A DNA stretch of 64,000 bases from the NCBI GenBank assembly GCA_035501735.1, contig DATJVR010000034.1, positions 21,569-85,568 of the forward strand. Reading direction: 5' to 3'. Position 1 is the first letter of the stretch. Each line of letters begins with the position of its first letter. A program made the translations under genes and the position numbers. The notes beneath the pieces are model-generated. The model was not told the DNA's origin, did no database searches, and saw only the letters and a list, made by a program, of their open reading frames with translations. Origin of the DNA: PNAI01 sp035501735. GTDB lineage: Bacteria; Pseudomonadota; Alphaproteobacteria; Rhizobiales; Xanthobacteraceae. Below, in pieces: positions 8,794 through 18,060 of this stretch.

Positions 8794-10047
8794 TTAGAAC
8801 CGTAGTCGCAGTGTCGTGGTCCGGCTTGTAACGTTCTGCTCGGCGGTGATGACACGATCGTTCGGTTTGACCGCTCCGCTCACGATTTCAGTGAACAAAT
8901 CGTCGTCAAGGCCGGTGATAACGGGAACGACAATCGTCTTTCCGTCACGCAGAACCCAAATTTGAGCTTGGTCTTCCGGCGCGCCTTTGACAGTACCGCT
9001 CGGCGTGTAACGCAAGGCTGCATTGGGAACGCGCAAGACGTCAGAACGCTGATCGACGACAATACGCGTGGCCGCGGTCATGCCGGGCTTCAGGGTAAGG
9101 TCCGTATTGCTGACGCTGATCACAACATCATAGGTGACGACGTTCTGCACGGTCTGCGGCGATTGACGGACTTGTGTGACGGTGCCCTTGAATGCGCGTT
9201 TCGGGAACGCATCCACCGTAAACGTGGATTCATTGCCGATCTTGACGCCGCCGATGTCGCCTTCAGATACGTTCGTGTCGACTTCCATCTTGGTCAGATC
9301 AGTCGCGATGAGAAACAATGTCGGCGTCTGGAAACTCGCCGCGACCGTCTGCCCCTGCGTCACACTGCGAGAGACGACGATTCCATCTACTGGAGAGACA
9401 ATATTTGTGTAATCGAGATTAACTTGCGCTGCATCAAGGGCTGCCTGGCGCTGGTCGATTGTGGCTTCGTCGAATATGACTTGCGCTTGCGCCTGTTCGT
9501 AATTGCTTTTAGCGCTATCGACAGCATCCTGAGAAACCGCATTTGTCTGGATGAGGCGAGTGGCCCGTTCGTAGCTGATTTTGGTGTAGCCGAGATTGGC
9601 TTTGTCTTTTTCGAGTTGCGCCTTTGCCACTGCCAGATTTGCTTTGGCTTGATCGACAGCACTTTGGTATGGCCGCGGGTCGATTTTGGCGCAGACTTGG
9701 CCCTTCTTTACCTCCGTATTGTAGTCGCAATAAAGATCTTGAATGACGCCGGATACGTACGTGCCCACGATGATCGTGAGCTCGGGGTTGACGGTGCCAG
9801 TGGCAGTGACCGTGCGAGTGATTGCGCCGCGCGTTACAGCTACGGTGGTGTATCGAACCGTGTTGCTCGGTGCGACAATCCACCAAATGATGGCAACCGT
9901 CAGGACGAGCAGCGCAGCCAACCCCCCGATCAGCCAATAGTTGCTGAACACCCGCCCGGCGGTTTGTTTGGCTTTCGCCGATGGAAACGGGACCAACTGT
10001 GGACGGTTCTCAGGCTTGGGCGGTCGCGGTGCGAGTTGCTCGTTCAT
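8794..10047 (-). CDS. macA: MacA-like periplasmic adaptor (HlyD/RND adaptor family)
   Basis: A 417-aa membrane-fusion protein: cytoplasmic N-terminus, one transmembrane anchor (YWLIGGLAALLVLTVAIIWW), then barrel-sandwich, alpha-helical hairpin and beta-barrel domains. The hairpin region is rich in AKANL/AKAQLEKDKANL repeats. It should link MacB to an outer-membrane channel. The ATG at 10047 has AGGAA upstream. A perfect TTGAT-N4-ATCAA box lies about 78 bp upstream, consistent with FixK/FNR activation under low oxygen. It is first of three genes, with macB following after 35 bp. Confidence 0.88.
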   Translation of the reverse strand: MNEQLAPRPPKPENRPQLVPFPSAKAKQTAGRVFSNYWLIGGLAALLVLTVAIIWWIVAPSNTVRYTTVAVTRGAITRTVTATGTVNPELTIIVGTYVSGVIQDLYCDYNTEVKKGQVCAKIDPRPYQSAVDQAKANLAVAKAQLEKDKANLGYTKISYERATRLIQTNAVSQDAVDSAKSNYEQAQAQVIFDEATIDQRQAALDAAQVNLDYTNIVSPVDGIVVSRSVTQGQTVAASFQTPTLFLIATDLTKMEVDTNVSEGDIGGVKIGNESTFTVDAFPKRAFKGTVTQVRQSPQTVQNVVTYDVVISVSNTDLTLKPGMTAATRIVVDQRSDVLRVPNAALRYTPSGTVKGAPEDQAQIWVLRDGKTIVVPVITGLDDDLFTEIVSGAVKPNDRVITAEQNVTSRTTTLRLRF

Positions 10048-10118
10048 CGAATGCTTTCCTGCGAGTTTAGGCTGCTGCAAATTCTGCAGTAAAATCTCGC
10101 GAAACACTTGCTAACGCT

Positions 10119-10132
10119 TTGATCTGCATCAA
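10119..10132. promoter_or_regulatory. FixK/FNR-type box between macA and the Nudix gene
   Basis: TTGATCTGCATCAA fits the TTGAT-N4-ATCAA consensus. It is midway between divergent genes, about 72-86 bp from each start, so a dimer here could activate either side from a class II (-41.5) position. Confidence 0.7.
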
Positions 10133-10203
10133 TCTCTCGACCAAGCATGACCATGAATGGATTGCCGTTCTGAGCCGGCTTAGGTTCAAGATCGGAGAGC
10201 CGG

Positions 10204-10677
10204 ATGCCGAAACGAAGTGCAGGAATATTGCTGTACCAACACAGGTCGGATGGCATCGAAGTCTTGTTGGTGCACCCTGGTGGACCCTATTGGGCCAGGA
10301 AAGATGTCGGCGCGTGGTCGATCCCCAAGGGTGAGATTGGCGAGGGTGAAGATGCGCTCACGGCTGCGCGACGCGAATTTCAGGAAGAGACCGGAACGGC
10401 CGTTGAGGGCGATGCCATTTCGCTCGGCGAGGCGCGTCAAAAAAGCGGAAAAATCATCTGCGCCTTTGCGATCGAGGGCAATCTCAAGGCCGATGCACTT
10501 GTTTCAAATAGGTTTGAGATGGAGTGGCCTCCGCGCAGCGGACGCCGGGCAAGCTTTCCGGAGGTCGATCGCGCGGAGTGGTTTTCGCCGGATGCCGCGA
10601 TGAAGAAGATCACTAGCAGTCAAAAGGTGTTCGTCGAGCGCTTGCTGACAACCCTCTCATCAGGTTCATCGCGATAG
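10204..10677 (+). CDS. Nudix hydrolase
   Basis: A 157-aa single-domain protein with a complete Nudix box (GEIGEGEDALTAARREF followed by QEETGT, fitting G-x5-E-x7-REUxEExGU), which binds Mg2+ and hydrolyses nucleoside diphosphate derivatives. The family contains ADP-ribose, NADH, Ap4A and m7G-type hydrolases; the small size and N-terminal SAGILLYQ with VLLVHPGGPYWARKD suggest an Ap4A/house-cleaning type, but the substrate is not determined. GGAGAG precedes the ATG. A FixK/FNR box lies about 72 bp upstream, placing it with the low-oxygen genes around it. Confidence 0.88.
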   Translation: MPKRSAGILLYQHRSDGIEVLLVHPGGPYWARKDVGAWSIPKGEIGEGEDALTAARREFQEETGTAVEGDAISLGEARQKSGKIICAFAIEGNLKADALVSNRFEMEWPPRSGRRASFPEVDRAEWFSPDAAMKKITSSQKVFVERLLTTLSSGSSR

Positions 10678-10706
10678 CCGCCGTGGAAAGTCAACGATGG
10701 ACTGCG

Positions 10707-11069
10707 TTACGTGGTCAGGCTCGCCCCACCATTCGAAAACAGCTCAGCGCCGACTTGCATGATCCTCCTGTTCTGATCGAGCAATTGACGGGCATCTTCG
10801 GCGTTGAGCTGCATCTGCTGTTGCATACATTCCTGCCACGCAGACGCAGCTTCTGGAATGGAACGCGCTGAGGCGAGCTTGCCCGCCAAATCCGTAGCCA
10901 GTTTTGACTCCGACTGCGCTCGCGTCGTCCAGACTTGGTTCAGTTCGGCCGCATATTCCAGGACCTGTTTCTGCAGGTCGATCATTGCGTCGATCATTGG
11001 TGCAGGATGAATGCTCCAATTCTTGTATTTATCCTTCTTTGCGTGTTCACCCGATTGAGACTGAGTCAT
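10707..11069 (-). CDS. Phasin family protein (PHA granule-associated)
   Basis: A 120-aa mostly helical, Ala/Gln/Glu-rich protein without a signal peptide, resembling the phasin family (residues about 25-105 form one long amphipathic helix region, LQKQVLEYAAELNQVWTTRA). Phasins coat polyhydroxyalkanoate granules. Support comes from the PHA synthase gene directly upstream on the same strand. The ATG at 11069 has GGAGG nine bases ahead, which favours it over the in-frame ATG at 11090. It has its own FixK/FNR box about 104 bp upstream. Similarity is of fold and composition, so certainty is moderate. Confidence 0.68.
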   Translation of the reverse strand: MTQSQSGEHAKKDKYKNWSIHPAPMIDAMIDLQKQVLEYAAELNQVWTTRAQSESKLATDLAGKLASARSIPEAASAWQECMQQQMQLNAEDARQLLDQNRRIMQVGAELFSNGGASLTT

Positions 11070-11172
11070 GACATCCTCCGCAATGTTCAACTCCGCTCAC
11101 AGGAAATGCATCCACCATCAACAATGACAATTCCCGCCTAACATTGTCTACAAGGTGTTATGGCAGTTCGTT

Positions 11173-11186
11173 TTGATTTGAATCAA
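11173..11186. promoter_or_regulatory. FixK/FNR-type box upstream of the phasin gene
   Basis: TTGATTTGAATCAA is a perfect consensus box just past the PHA synthase stop. For a class II promoter the start site would be near 11138, giving a leader of about 69 nt before the phasin ATG. Confidence 0.65.
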
Positions 11187-11199
11187 CCACTCCCGAATC

Positions 11200-13062
11200 T
11201 TACTCCTGAAGCACGTAAGTTCCCGGCGCATCGCACAACGGCTTATAGCCGGCCTGCGGGGCACCAAGCCCGCTTGGGGCCATTGGCGCCCCCGAGCGCG
11301 CATCGAGCCAAGCGACCCATTCCGGCCACCAGGAGCCATCTTTCTGTGGCGCATTTGCCAAAAAAGCTTCCGGGTCAAGATAGTGATTGTCGGGCTTTTT
11401 CGTCATCGCTTGGAAACTGCGACCCACGTGGCCGGGCTCTGACACGATGCCAACATTGTGCCCGCCCGTGGTGAGCAGATATGTCACCTCCGTGTCGGTC
11501 TGAAGGTTGATCTTATAGGTCGAGCGCCATGGCGCGACATGATCGCGCATAGTGCCAACAGCGAAGATGGGCACTCGTATGTCCGAGAGCGCGATCGGTT
11601 TTTCTCCGACCAGAAACCTCCCTTCCGCAAGATCGTTGTCGAGAAAGAGTTTCCGTAGGTATTCCGAGTGCATGCGGTAAGGCATGCGCGTGGCATCGGC
11701 GTTCCACGCCATCAGATCGCTCATCGGCTGGCGTTCACCCATCAAATACTCGTGGACACCACGCGACCAGACGAGATCGTTCGAATGCAACATCTGGAAC
11801 GTGCCGGCCATTTGCCGGCTGTCAAGAAAACCCTGCTCCCACATCATGTCTTCGAGAAAGGCAAGCTGACTTTCATTGATGAAAAGCATCAACTCGCCGG
11901 CCTCCGTGAAATCGGTCTGCGAGGCAAACAATGTGACTGTCTTCATCCGGTCGTCGTCTTCGCGCGCCATTGCGGCCGCCGCAATCGCAAGCAGTGTTCC
12001 ACCGAGGCAATAGCCGACAGCATGCACCTTTTCATCGGGGACAATGCTGTTTATGGCTTCGAGCGCGGCCATGATGCCGAGTGTCCGATAGTCGTCCAAG
12101 CCGAGGTCGCGCTCCTCCGGACCGGGGTTCCTCCACGACATCATGAAAACCGAGTATCCCTGCTCGGTGAGATATTTCACGAGCGAATTCTGCGGCGAGA
12201 GATCGAGAATGTAGTATTTCATGATCCAGGCAGGAACGATGAGGATGGGTTCCGGCCGAACCTTTTCGGTCGCAGGTTCATACTGGATCAATTCAATGAG
12301 GCGGTTGCGATAAACCACTTTTCCCGGCGTGATCGCGACGTCGCGTCCGACGACGAATTTTTCGCTGCCGACCGGTTTTTTGCCGCTGATCGCGCGTTCC
12401 CAATCCTCCATCAGGTTTTGGAATCCGTTGACCAGATTCATTCCGCCCTTTTTGATGGTTTGCCGAAGAACTTTGGGATTCGTGAGCACGAAATTCGACG
12501 GCGCCACCATGTCGAGGATTTGCCGCGACGCGAACTCGACCATGTTTTCGTGCTGTTTGGAGAGGCCGCGGATGCCGGTCGTGGCGTTGTGCCACCATTG
12601 CTGCTGCAGCAAGAAGGCTTGATGGATAAAGTTGTACGGCCATTTCTGCCATTCGTCGTCGGCGAAACGCTTATCAAATGGCAGCGGCTCGATGCAGCAT
12701 TCGGTTTTACCACCCTGCATCACGCAGCGGCAGGCATAATTCGTGAAGCGAACCGCCTTGCGAACCGCCTTGTCCACCAATTGAACGCGTTTGCCCGGTG
12801 CGAAGGCAAGGTGGGTTGCCCAATCCAAATAGGCATGAGCCAACGCGGCCGGCGACACGCCGGCCGAAAACCTGGCGAGCGCGGCATGCAGCGAGCGATC
12901 AGTAATGTCGGCAAACGCGGTAACAGCGTAGGAATCGCGAATGTCAGTCTGAGTGCCGGCGACCGCAGGCTCCCCGCCTTTGGAACGAAACAACGCAGGT
13001 GCAGATGCCTCCGAGGGTCTATCCCTCGTGCGACGAATCGAATGAAGTGCTGGTACGCTCAT
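11200..13062 (-). CDS. phaC: Poly(3-hydroxyalkanoate) synthase, PhaC-like
   Basis: A 620-aa cytoplasmic enzyme that polymerises hydroxyacyl-CoA into PHA storage polymer. The N-terminal PhaC domain is followed by an alpha/beta hydrolase core. The lipase-like box has the diagnostic cysteine, GYCLGG at 350-355 (Cys352), with Asp507 in TMRDHVAPW and His535 in TGGHNVGI completing the triad. The length fits class I synthases. The following phasin gene supports the role. A 60-bp gap separates it from the upstream secreted-protein gene, and a FixK/FNR box precedes that gene, so polymer synthesis may rise when oxygen falls. No phaA, phaB or phaR is in the window. Confidence 0.9.
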   Translation of the reverse strand: MSVPALHSIRRTRDRPSEASAPALFRSKGGEPAVAGTQTDIRDSYAVTAFADITDRSLHAALARFSAGVSPAALAHAYLDWATHLAFAPGKRVQLVDKAVRKAVRFTNYACRCVMQGGKTECCIEPLPFDKRFADDEWQKWPYNFIHQAFLLQQQWWHNATTGIRGLSKQHENMVEFASRQILDMVAPSNFVLTNPKVLRQTIKKGGMNLVNGFQNLMEDWERAISGKKPVGSEKFVVGRDVAITPGKVVYRNRLIELIQYEPATEKVRPEPILIVPAWIMKYYILDLSPQNSLVKYLTEQGYSVFMMSWRNPGPEERDLGLDDYRTLGIMAALEAINSIVPDEKVHAVGYCLGGTLLAIAAAAMAREDDDRMKTVTLFASQTDFTEAGELMLFINESQLAFLEDMMWEQGFLDSRQMAGTFQMLHSNDLVWSRGVHEYLMGERQPMSDLMAWNADATRMPYRMHSEYLRKLFLDNDLAEGRFLVGEKPIALSDIRVPIFAVGTMRDHVAPWRSTYKINLQTDTEVTYLLTTGGHNVGIVSEPGHVGRSFQAMTKKPDNHYLDPEAFLANAPQKDGSWWPEWVAWLDARSGAPMAPSGLGAPQAGYKPLCDAPGTYVLQE

Positions 13063-13083
13063 CGTTCATTCTATGATGGTTAT

Positions 13084-13104
13084 GCCGGCGCGATCAGCGC
13101 CGGC
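13084..13104. repeat. GC-rich hairpin between the secreted-protein gene and phaC
   Basis: GCCGGCGC-GATCA-GCGCCGGC, perfect 8-bp arms and a 5-nt loop. Neither strand shows a T-run after it, so a full intrinsic terminator is unlikely. It could be an mRNA processing or stability element within a two-gene transcript. Confidence 0.45.
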
Positions 13105-13122
13105 CTATACGCTCTTAGATGG

Positions 13123-13569
13123 TTATTTCAGCCAGATTTCCAACCCACTCAAATCGATGGTTGCTTCAAGCCCGATCTGTCTGCCGCGGAGCCGCAGGAC
13201 AACGCCTCTAGAATTTCTAAGCCTTGCGTATTTTTTACCTCCGGCAATGGCCAGTCCGGCTTCGCCGGCGGTATACGTCCCCGCCAAGTCCGAGACATTG
13301 TATAAATTATAGACCCGTCCAATAAGCTCGGTCTTGGCCAATCCAATCGTGGCGCCCAGGCTTAGGCCTCCGATGCCAAGCGGATATTCTCGACCCTGAT
13401 AGAAGAGCGTGCCGTTTCCGCCGGCCGCGCCGATAATGAGGCCTCCGCTGACAATTTCGATACGAATCGTGCCGGATGGCGGCGCTTGCGAAAACGACGG
13501 CGAAGCAAACGAAACGAGCGCAATCATGCTGACAACGAAAAGGCGAAATGCAGAAAAATAGCGTGACAT
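13123..13569 (-). CDS. Small secreted protein of unknown function (glycine-rich beta protein)
   Basis: A 148-aa protein with a clear signal peptide (MSRYFSAFRLFVVSMIALVS... cleaving near SFSQA). The mature part is Gly-rich and probably all beta, with near-repeated segments GGLIIGAAGGNGTLFYQG and GGLSLGATIGLAKTEL. The pattern recalls DUF1134/EipA-like envelope proteins of alphaproteobacteria, but I cannot confirm membership. GGAGG precedes the ATG. A perfect FixK/FNR box lies 51 bp upstream. It is immediately upstream of phaC in the same orientation and may be cotranscribed with it. Confidence 0.7.
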   Translation of the reverse strand: MSRYFSAFRLFVVSMIALVSFASPSFSQAPPSGTIRIEIVSGGLIIGAAGGNGTLFYQGREYPLGIGGLSLGATIGLAKTELIGRVYNLYNVSDLAGTYTAGEAGLAIAGGKKYARLRNSRGVVLRLRGRQIGLEATIDLSGLEIWLK

Positions 13570-13619
13570 GTCTTCCTCCGGTTTCCCAATTAAATTAATC
13601 GCTACAACGCGGGTTGCTA

Positions 13620-13633
13620 TTGATTCAGATCAA
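13620..13633. promoter_or_regulatory. FixK/FNR-type box upstream of the secreted-protein/phaC genes
   Basis: TTGATTCAGATCAA fits the consensus. A class II promoter would start near 13585, giving a leader of about 16 nt to the ATG at 13569. Confidence 0.65.
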
Positions 13634-13692
13634 ACCGCAATTGTTACTTTCGCAAGGCGCGTGCCGAGGGTGCCTCAACGCGCGCGCAAGCG

Positions 13693-16230
13693 TCATCGGA
13701 CGTTCGATGAGGTGCGCGTCGCAAATGCCTTGGTGCTCTCCGCGGCGGCGAGATAAAACAATACCAATAGTATCACCATACCAAATATTGAAGTCGGCAG
13801 GCTGACAAATCCGAAATCAAAGCCGACCGGACTCATGACGATCGCGACGGCAGCGGCGAGCGCCGCAAAGGAACTCAGGACCAGGAATGGATGGGCTCGG
13901 CTGGTCCAGAAACGATTGTGTGTACGAATCAAGAAAATCACCAAGATCTGCGTTGCCATTGATTCGATGAACCACGCGGTGCGAAACGTTTCGGGATCCG
14001 CATGGAATATGCGCAGCAGGATTCCGAAGGTCGCGAAATCGAAGACTGAGGATAACGCACCCATGATCACGGTGAAACGAAGTATTTCGGCCATATTCCA
14101 AGCCTGGGGGCGAGAAAGGTCGCGTTCGTCGACCTGGTCGAATGGAATTCCGATTTCTGAAAAATCATAGAGCAGATTGTTGAGGAGAATCTGAACGGGC
14201 AACAGCGGCAGGAATGGCAGCACCAGCGAAGCCAATGCCATCGACAGCATGTTACCGAAGTTGGAACTCGTTCCCATGCGGACGTATTTGAGGATATTTG
14301 CGAATGTGCGCCTGCCTTCGTCGACGCCGTCGGCGAGAACGCCCAGGTCCGGCGCAAGCATGATCATGTCGGCTGCGCCGCGTGCAACATCGGTCGCGCC
14401 TTCGACGGATAGGCCGACCTCGGCGGCTCGGATGGCCGGAGCGTCATTTACGCCGTCGCCGATAAAACCGACCGTGTGACCGTGTACCTGAAGCGCGCGG
14501 ATGATGCGGGTCTTCTGATCGGGCGTCACGCGCGCAAATAGATTGATTTCTTCCACCCGCGCCGCAAGCGCCGGGTCCGTCAGATCAGCGATTTCGGCCC
14601 CGGTGAGTACGTCTCCAGCAGGGATTTTGAGCATATTCACGACATGGCGAACGACGGCTTCGTGGTCGCCGGAGATGACCATCACGCGCACGCCGGCGGC
14701 ATTCAGGCGGGCGATGGCAGAGGCTGCGCTGGCTTTCGGCGGGTCGACGAAGACGGAAAATCCGGCAAAGACCAGATTATTTTCGTCTTCGATTTGAATT
14801 TCCCGGCAATCCTTCGGCATCGATTTCCAGGCCACGGCCAAAACCCGGTTGCCGAGAGCGGCCTGATCGGCCTGCATTCGCTCAAGTGCAGTGCGATCCG
14901 CGATGCCCAAAGGTTTTGCCAACCCTTCGCCATCATCAAGCGCGCTCGATCGCATCAGCACCGATTCCGGAGCGCCTTTAATTATCAGAATTCGCTCGCC
15001 TGCGCGCTCGGCGAGAACGGACACACTCCGGCGCACGAAATCAAAAGGTATCTCGTCAATCTTTTTCCATTCGTCAAATCGTCGGTCAATGCAATGGTCG
15101 ATGATCGCTTGATCAAGCGGGCTGCGTATACCGCTGCCAAAGCAGCTATTCACGGCAGCGAGCAGGAGGACGCGCTCGCTGTCTGTTCCATCCGGGCCCG
15201 GATGGCCGACAAGGCTTATTCGCGCCTCAGTCAACGTTCCCGTTTTATCGGTGCACAGGACGTCCATGGCTCCAAGATCATGGATCGCGGCAAGGCGCTT
15301 CACGACGACGGATTTGGTGGCCAGACGCAATGCTCCACGCGACAACGTCACGGTCATGATCATCGGCAATAGTTCGGGTGTCAGTCCAACCGCCAGTGCG
15401 ACTGCGAATAAAAACGAATCGAGAACCGGCCGACCGAAGGCGAGATGCACGAGCAGGACGAAGAGCACCAAGAAAAGGGTCAGTCTTAAAATCAGCAGTC
15501 CAAGCCGATGGATACCGCGCTCGAAAGCGCTCGGGACTTCGTTTGAGGCCAGCGCCGCCGCGATACCGCCAAAGCGGGTTGAGCCGCCTGTGGTAACGAC
15601 GAGCATGGTTGCTTCGCCAGTAACAATCGAAGTGCCTGCGAACAGGGCGTTAGAGGCATCTGCGGGAAGTTTGGCGTCGCACTGACCCGCGCGTTTTTCC
15701 GTAGGGAACGGTTCGCCCGTCATCAAGGCTTCGTTAGCATGCGCGTCGCGGCTCTTGATGACCACACCATCGGCAGGAACGAGATCGCCAGCCCTCAATT
15801 CAACCACATCGCCGGGCACAACCTGTTCGACGGGAATAGATACAATTTTGCCATCGCGATAAACGTCGGAATGAATTGCCACCGATCGTTTTAATGCATC
15901 GGCTGCGACCTCCGCCCGGTGCTCCTGCACCACGTCCAGAATGATCGATAGCGCAATGACAGTCAGGATGATGACGAAGCTGGTGAGGTCTCCGGTGAAT
16001 CCTGCGATTGCCGCAGCCACCAGCAAAATCGCGACCAGCGGTTCTGCAAACCGTTTCGCAATTTTAAGCGCAATGCGCCGGTGAGGAAGGTCTGCGACCG
16101 CGTTTGGTCCATAACGCGCCAGTCGTTTTGCCGACTCCTCCGTCGTCAAACCGGCAGCGCTGCAGGACAGGCGCTCGAACAGCGAAGCAATGGAGCTTTG
16201 CCAAAATTGTTCGGTTGAGGTGTCAGACAT
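13693..16230 (-). CDS. mgtA: Mg2+-importing P-type ATPase (MgtA/MgtB, P3B type)
   Basis: An 845-aa P-type ATPase with N-terminal cation-ATPase domain (SAAGLTTEESAKRLARYGPN), TGEPFPTEK in the actuator domain, phosphorylation site CTDKTGTLTEA, hinge GDGVNDAPAI and the six-helix C-terminal membrane region. FSEIGIPFDQVDERDLSRPQAW is characteristic of the MgtA/B group, which imports Mg2+ rather than heavy metals. It is monocistronic; the next gene on this strand is 123 bp away and has its own box. No MgtA-type leader could be identified in the 156 bp upstream. Only the exact ion preference is open. Confidence 0.9.
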   Translation of the reverse strand: MSDTSTEQFWQSSIASLFERLSCSAAGLTTEESAKRLARYGPNAVADLPHRRIALKIAKRFAEPLVAILLVAAAIAGFTGDLTSFVIILTVIALSIILDVVQEHRAEVAADALKRSVAIHSDVYRDGKIVSIPVEQVVPGDVVELRAGDLVPADGVVIKSRDAHANEALMTGEPFPTEKRAGQCDAKLPADASNALFAGTSIVTGEATMLVVTTGGSTRFGGIAAALASNEVPSAFERGIHRLGLLILRLTLFLVLFVLLVHLAFGRPVLDSFLFAVALAVGLTPELLPMIMTVTLSRGALRLATKSVVVKRLAAIHDLGAMDVLCTDKTGTLTEARISLVGHPGPDGTDSERVLLLAAVNSCFGSGIRSPLDQAIIDHCIDRRFDEWKKIDEIPFDFVRRSVSVLAERAGERILIIKGAPESVLMRSSALDDGEGLAKPLGIADRTALERMQADQAALGNRVLAVAWKSMPKDCREIQIEDENNLVFAGFSVFVDPPKASAASAIARLNAAGVRVMVISGDHEAVVRHVVNMLKIPAGDVLTGAEIADLTDPALAARVEEINLFARVTPDQKTRIIRALQVHGHTVGFIGDGVNDAPAIRAAEVGLSVEGATDVARGAADMIMLAPDLGVLADGVDEGRRTFANILKYVRMGTSSNFGNMLSMALASLVLPFLPLLPVQILLNNLLYDFSEIGIPFDQVDERDLSRPQAWNMAEILRFTVIMGALSSVFDFATFGILLRIFHADPETFRTAWFIESMATQILVIFLIRTHNRFWTSRAHPFLVLSSFAALAAAVAIVMSPVGFDFGFVSLPTSIFGMVILLVLFYLAAAESTKAFATRTSSNVR

Positions 16231-16386
16231 GGCCAGGGCAATTCAACGATAGGCTATTAGATCCGGATTGGAAATTGCCCGCACGACATCTCAGCGAATC
16301 ATAGAGCCTTTATGCACTGGCCGGAGGAACCGCGTATCTAACGACCGTCCCCCGCTGCAAGATCGACAATCACGACTTCGTTTTCG

Positions 16387-17898
16387 TCACACGTAACCGA
16401 GCCAGCGCCAATATGTTGCGCCCAAAGCCATAACGAGAACGAACGCGATCAGCGTCAGGACCAAGCCGGTGCGCACGAAATCGCGCGCCTCGAACGTCTC
16501 GGTTCCATAGGCCACCATGTTCTGCGGCGCGTTCACCACAAGGATGAACCCGAAACTGACCACGAACTGCAACAGCATGGTCATGCCGACGATGTTAATT
16601 CCGGGCGTGCCGACACCCTGCAGGACCGCGATCACAATCGGTATCATTGCCGAGGCGAGCGCTGTTGCGCTCGCAAAGCCGAGATGGATGACGATCAAGA
16701 ACAGGCTCATCGTGGCGAGAATGAACAAGGCTGTTGCCTGCTTCAGGCCGAATTCCGCCACGACGATATCGGCGAGCCATACCGCTCCCTTGGTCTGCAA
16801 CAATGCCGTGCCGAGGCTGATGCCTATTCCAAACAGCACAACCGTACCCCATGGAATTTTCGGCTGAGCGTCTTTCCAGGTCATGATGCCAATGCCGGGT
16901 AAAAACATGAGTGCGACCGCCGTAATGGTGGTCGTGCTGGTGTCAAATGTGTGGAGAACGCCTTCAGTCGCCCAGAATCCCAGTAGCGTGAGCGAGATCG
17001 CGAGAAGTTTCATTTCGGACGCCTTCATGCGGCCGAGGTCGGCGAGCGCTTTACGGATCGCCTCGCGCCCGCCGGGAAATTGCCTCAACTCGGGGGGCAT
17101 CATGCGTGTCATCACGAAATAAAGGGCGAACGACATCAGGATTGCGAATGGCGCCGCTGCAATCAGCCATTCGAGCCATGTGATCGTCCGGCCGAAGGCC
17201 TTCTCGATGAAACCGATAGCGACCATATTTTGGGCTGCTGCGGTCTTGATCCCGACGTTCCAGATACTTGCGGTCTGCACCGTCGTGATCATCAACGTTG
17301 CGGCGAACGCGCTTTTCTTGCTGACGCCAAATGCGGCGATGATGCCGAGCGTAATGGGGACCAGGCAGGCGACACGCGCGGTGGTAGACGGCACCAAGAA
17401 GGCGATCACAAACCCGACCAGAATAGTTCCAATCACGACATTCCGGGTCTCGGTGCCGACACGCGAAAGAATGCTGAGCGCGATCCGGCGGTCGAGACCG
17501 GTTGTGGTCATTGCCGCCGAGAGAAACAAAGCCGAAGCAACCAACACCAGCGCCGTATTGGCAAACCCGCTGAAGGCCAGCGTGAGCGCAGCGCTGGTTC
17601 CCATGAGTGCTTTGGGATTTGCCGGGTTGGGCGAAAATCCCAGCAGGAACGCCATCAATGCGGCAATGACGATGGCTGAAACCGCGTAATCAAGCGATTC
17701 GGTCATCCAGACAATGACGGCGAATGCCAAAATTGCGAGCATGCGATGGCCCGCAATCGGCAATCCTGCGGGCGTCGGAATCAGGAGTACGGCCGTAAGC
17801 GCCGCGATCGCGAGCAGGAGTCCCCAATTTCGGCCGATCCAACTTGATTGCTTGGTTGGCGACACGGCTGCCGCCGATGATTGCTCTGCAATGGCCAT
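16387..17898 (-). CDS. DASS/SLC13 family anion permease
   Basis: A 503-aa membrane protein with about twelve hydrophobic segments, belonging to the divalent anion:Na+ symporter family. A family-typical MTESLDYAVSAIV segment follows the second helix, and the C-terminal half has GIGISLGTALLQTKGAVWLAD and a later AGVGTPGIN-like hairpin (LQGVGTPGINIVG). Substrates in the family include sulfate, succinate, citrate and tartrate; none can be assigned here. The ATG at 17898 has CGGAGGAAG upstream. A 19-bp palindrome lies 67 bp ahead of the start. Confidence 0.82.
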   Translation of the reverse strand: MAIAEQSSAAAVSPTKQSSWIGRNWGLLLAIAALTAVLLIPTPAGLPIAGHRMLAILAFAVIVWMTESLDYAVSAIVIAALMAFLLGFSPNPANPKALMGTSAALTLAFSGFANTALVLVASALFLSAAMTTTGLDRRIALSILSRVGTETRNVVIGTILVGFVIAFLVPSTTARVACLVPITLGIIAAFGVSKKSAFAATLMITTVQTASIWNVGIKTAAAQNMVAIGFIEKAFGRTITWLEWLIAAAPFAILMSFALYFVMTRMMPPELRQFPGGREAIRKALADLGRMKASEMKLLAISLTLLGFWATEGVLHTFDTSTTTITAVALMFLPGIGIMTWKDAQPKIPWGTVVLFGIGISLGTALLQTKGAVWLADIVVAEFGLKQATALFILATMSLFLIVIHLGFASATALASAMIPIVIAVLQGVGTPGINIVGMTMLLQFVVSFGFILVVNAPQNMVAYGTETFEARDFVRTGLVLTLIAFVLVMALGATYWRWLGYV

Positions 17899-17964
17899 AG
17901 CTTCCTCCGAACGCACAAATCAGTATTTGCGATAAAATCGTTTGGACACGGCAAGTTCGCTTTG

Positions 17965-17983
17965 AGACAGATCAAATCTGTCT
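17965..17983. promoter_or_regulatory. 19-bp palindrome upstream of the DASS permease
   Basis: AGACAGAT-CAA-ATCTGTCT, perfect 8-bp arms, about 67-85 bp upstream of the permease ATG. Typical of a dimeric repressor or activator operator. No regulator gene is adjacent. The rest of the 17.9-18.24 kb gap holds a terminator, an Hsp20 remnant and an FNR box, listed separately. Confidence 0.45.
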
Positions 17984-18060
17984 TTGGAAACGTATCGAGC
18001 GCTTCGACACCTATGAGTGAGCGAAGTGTCTGTCTATGGCAGTATCGCATGCTGATGTCG

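Noticed and set aside
13084..13104. GC hairpin before phaC as an intrinsic terminator
   Set aside because: No T-run follows on either strand, so I list it only as a hairpin.
11668..13305. A 545-codon open frame antisense to phaC and the secreted-protein gene
   Set aside because: It spans two real genes on the other strand and looks like a codon-bias artefact.
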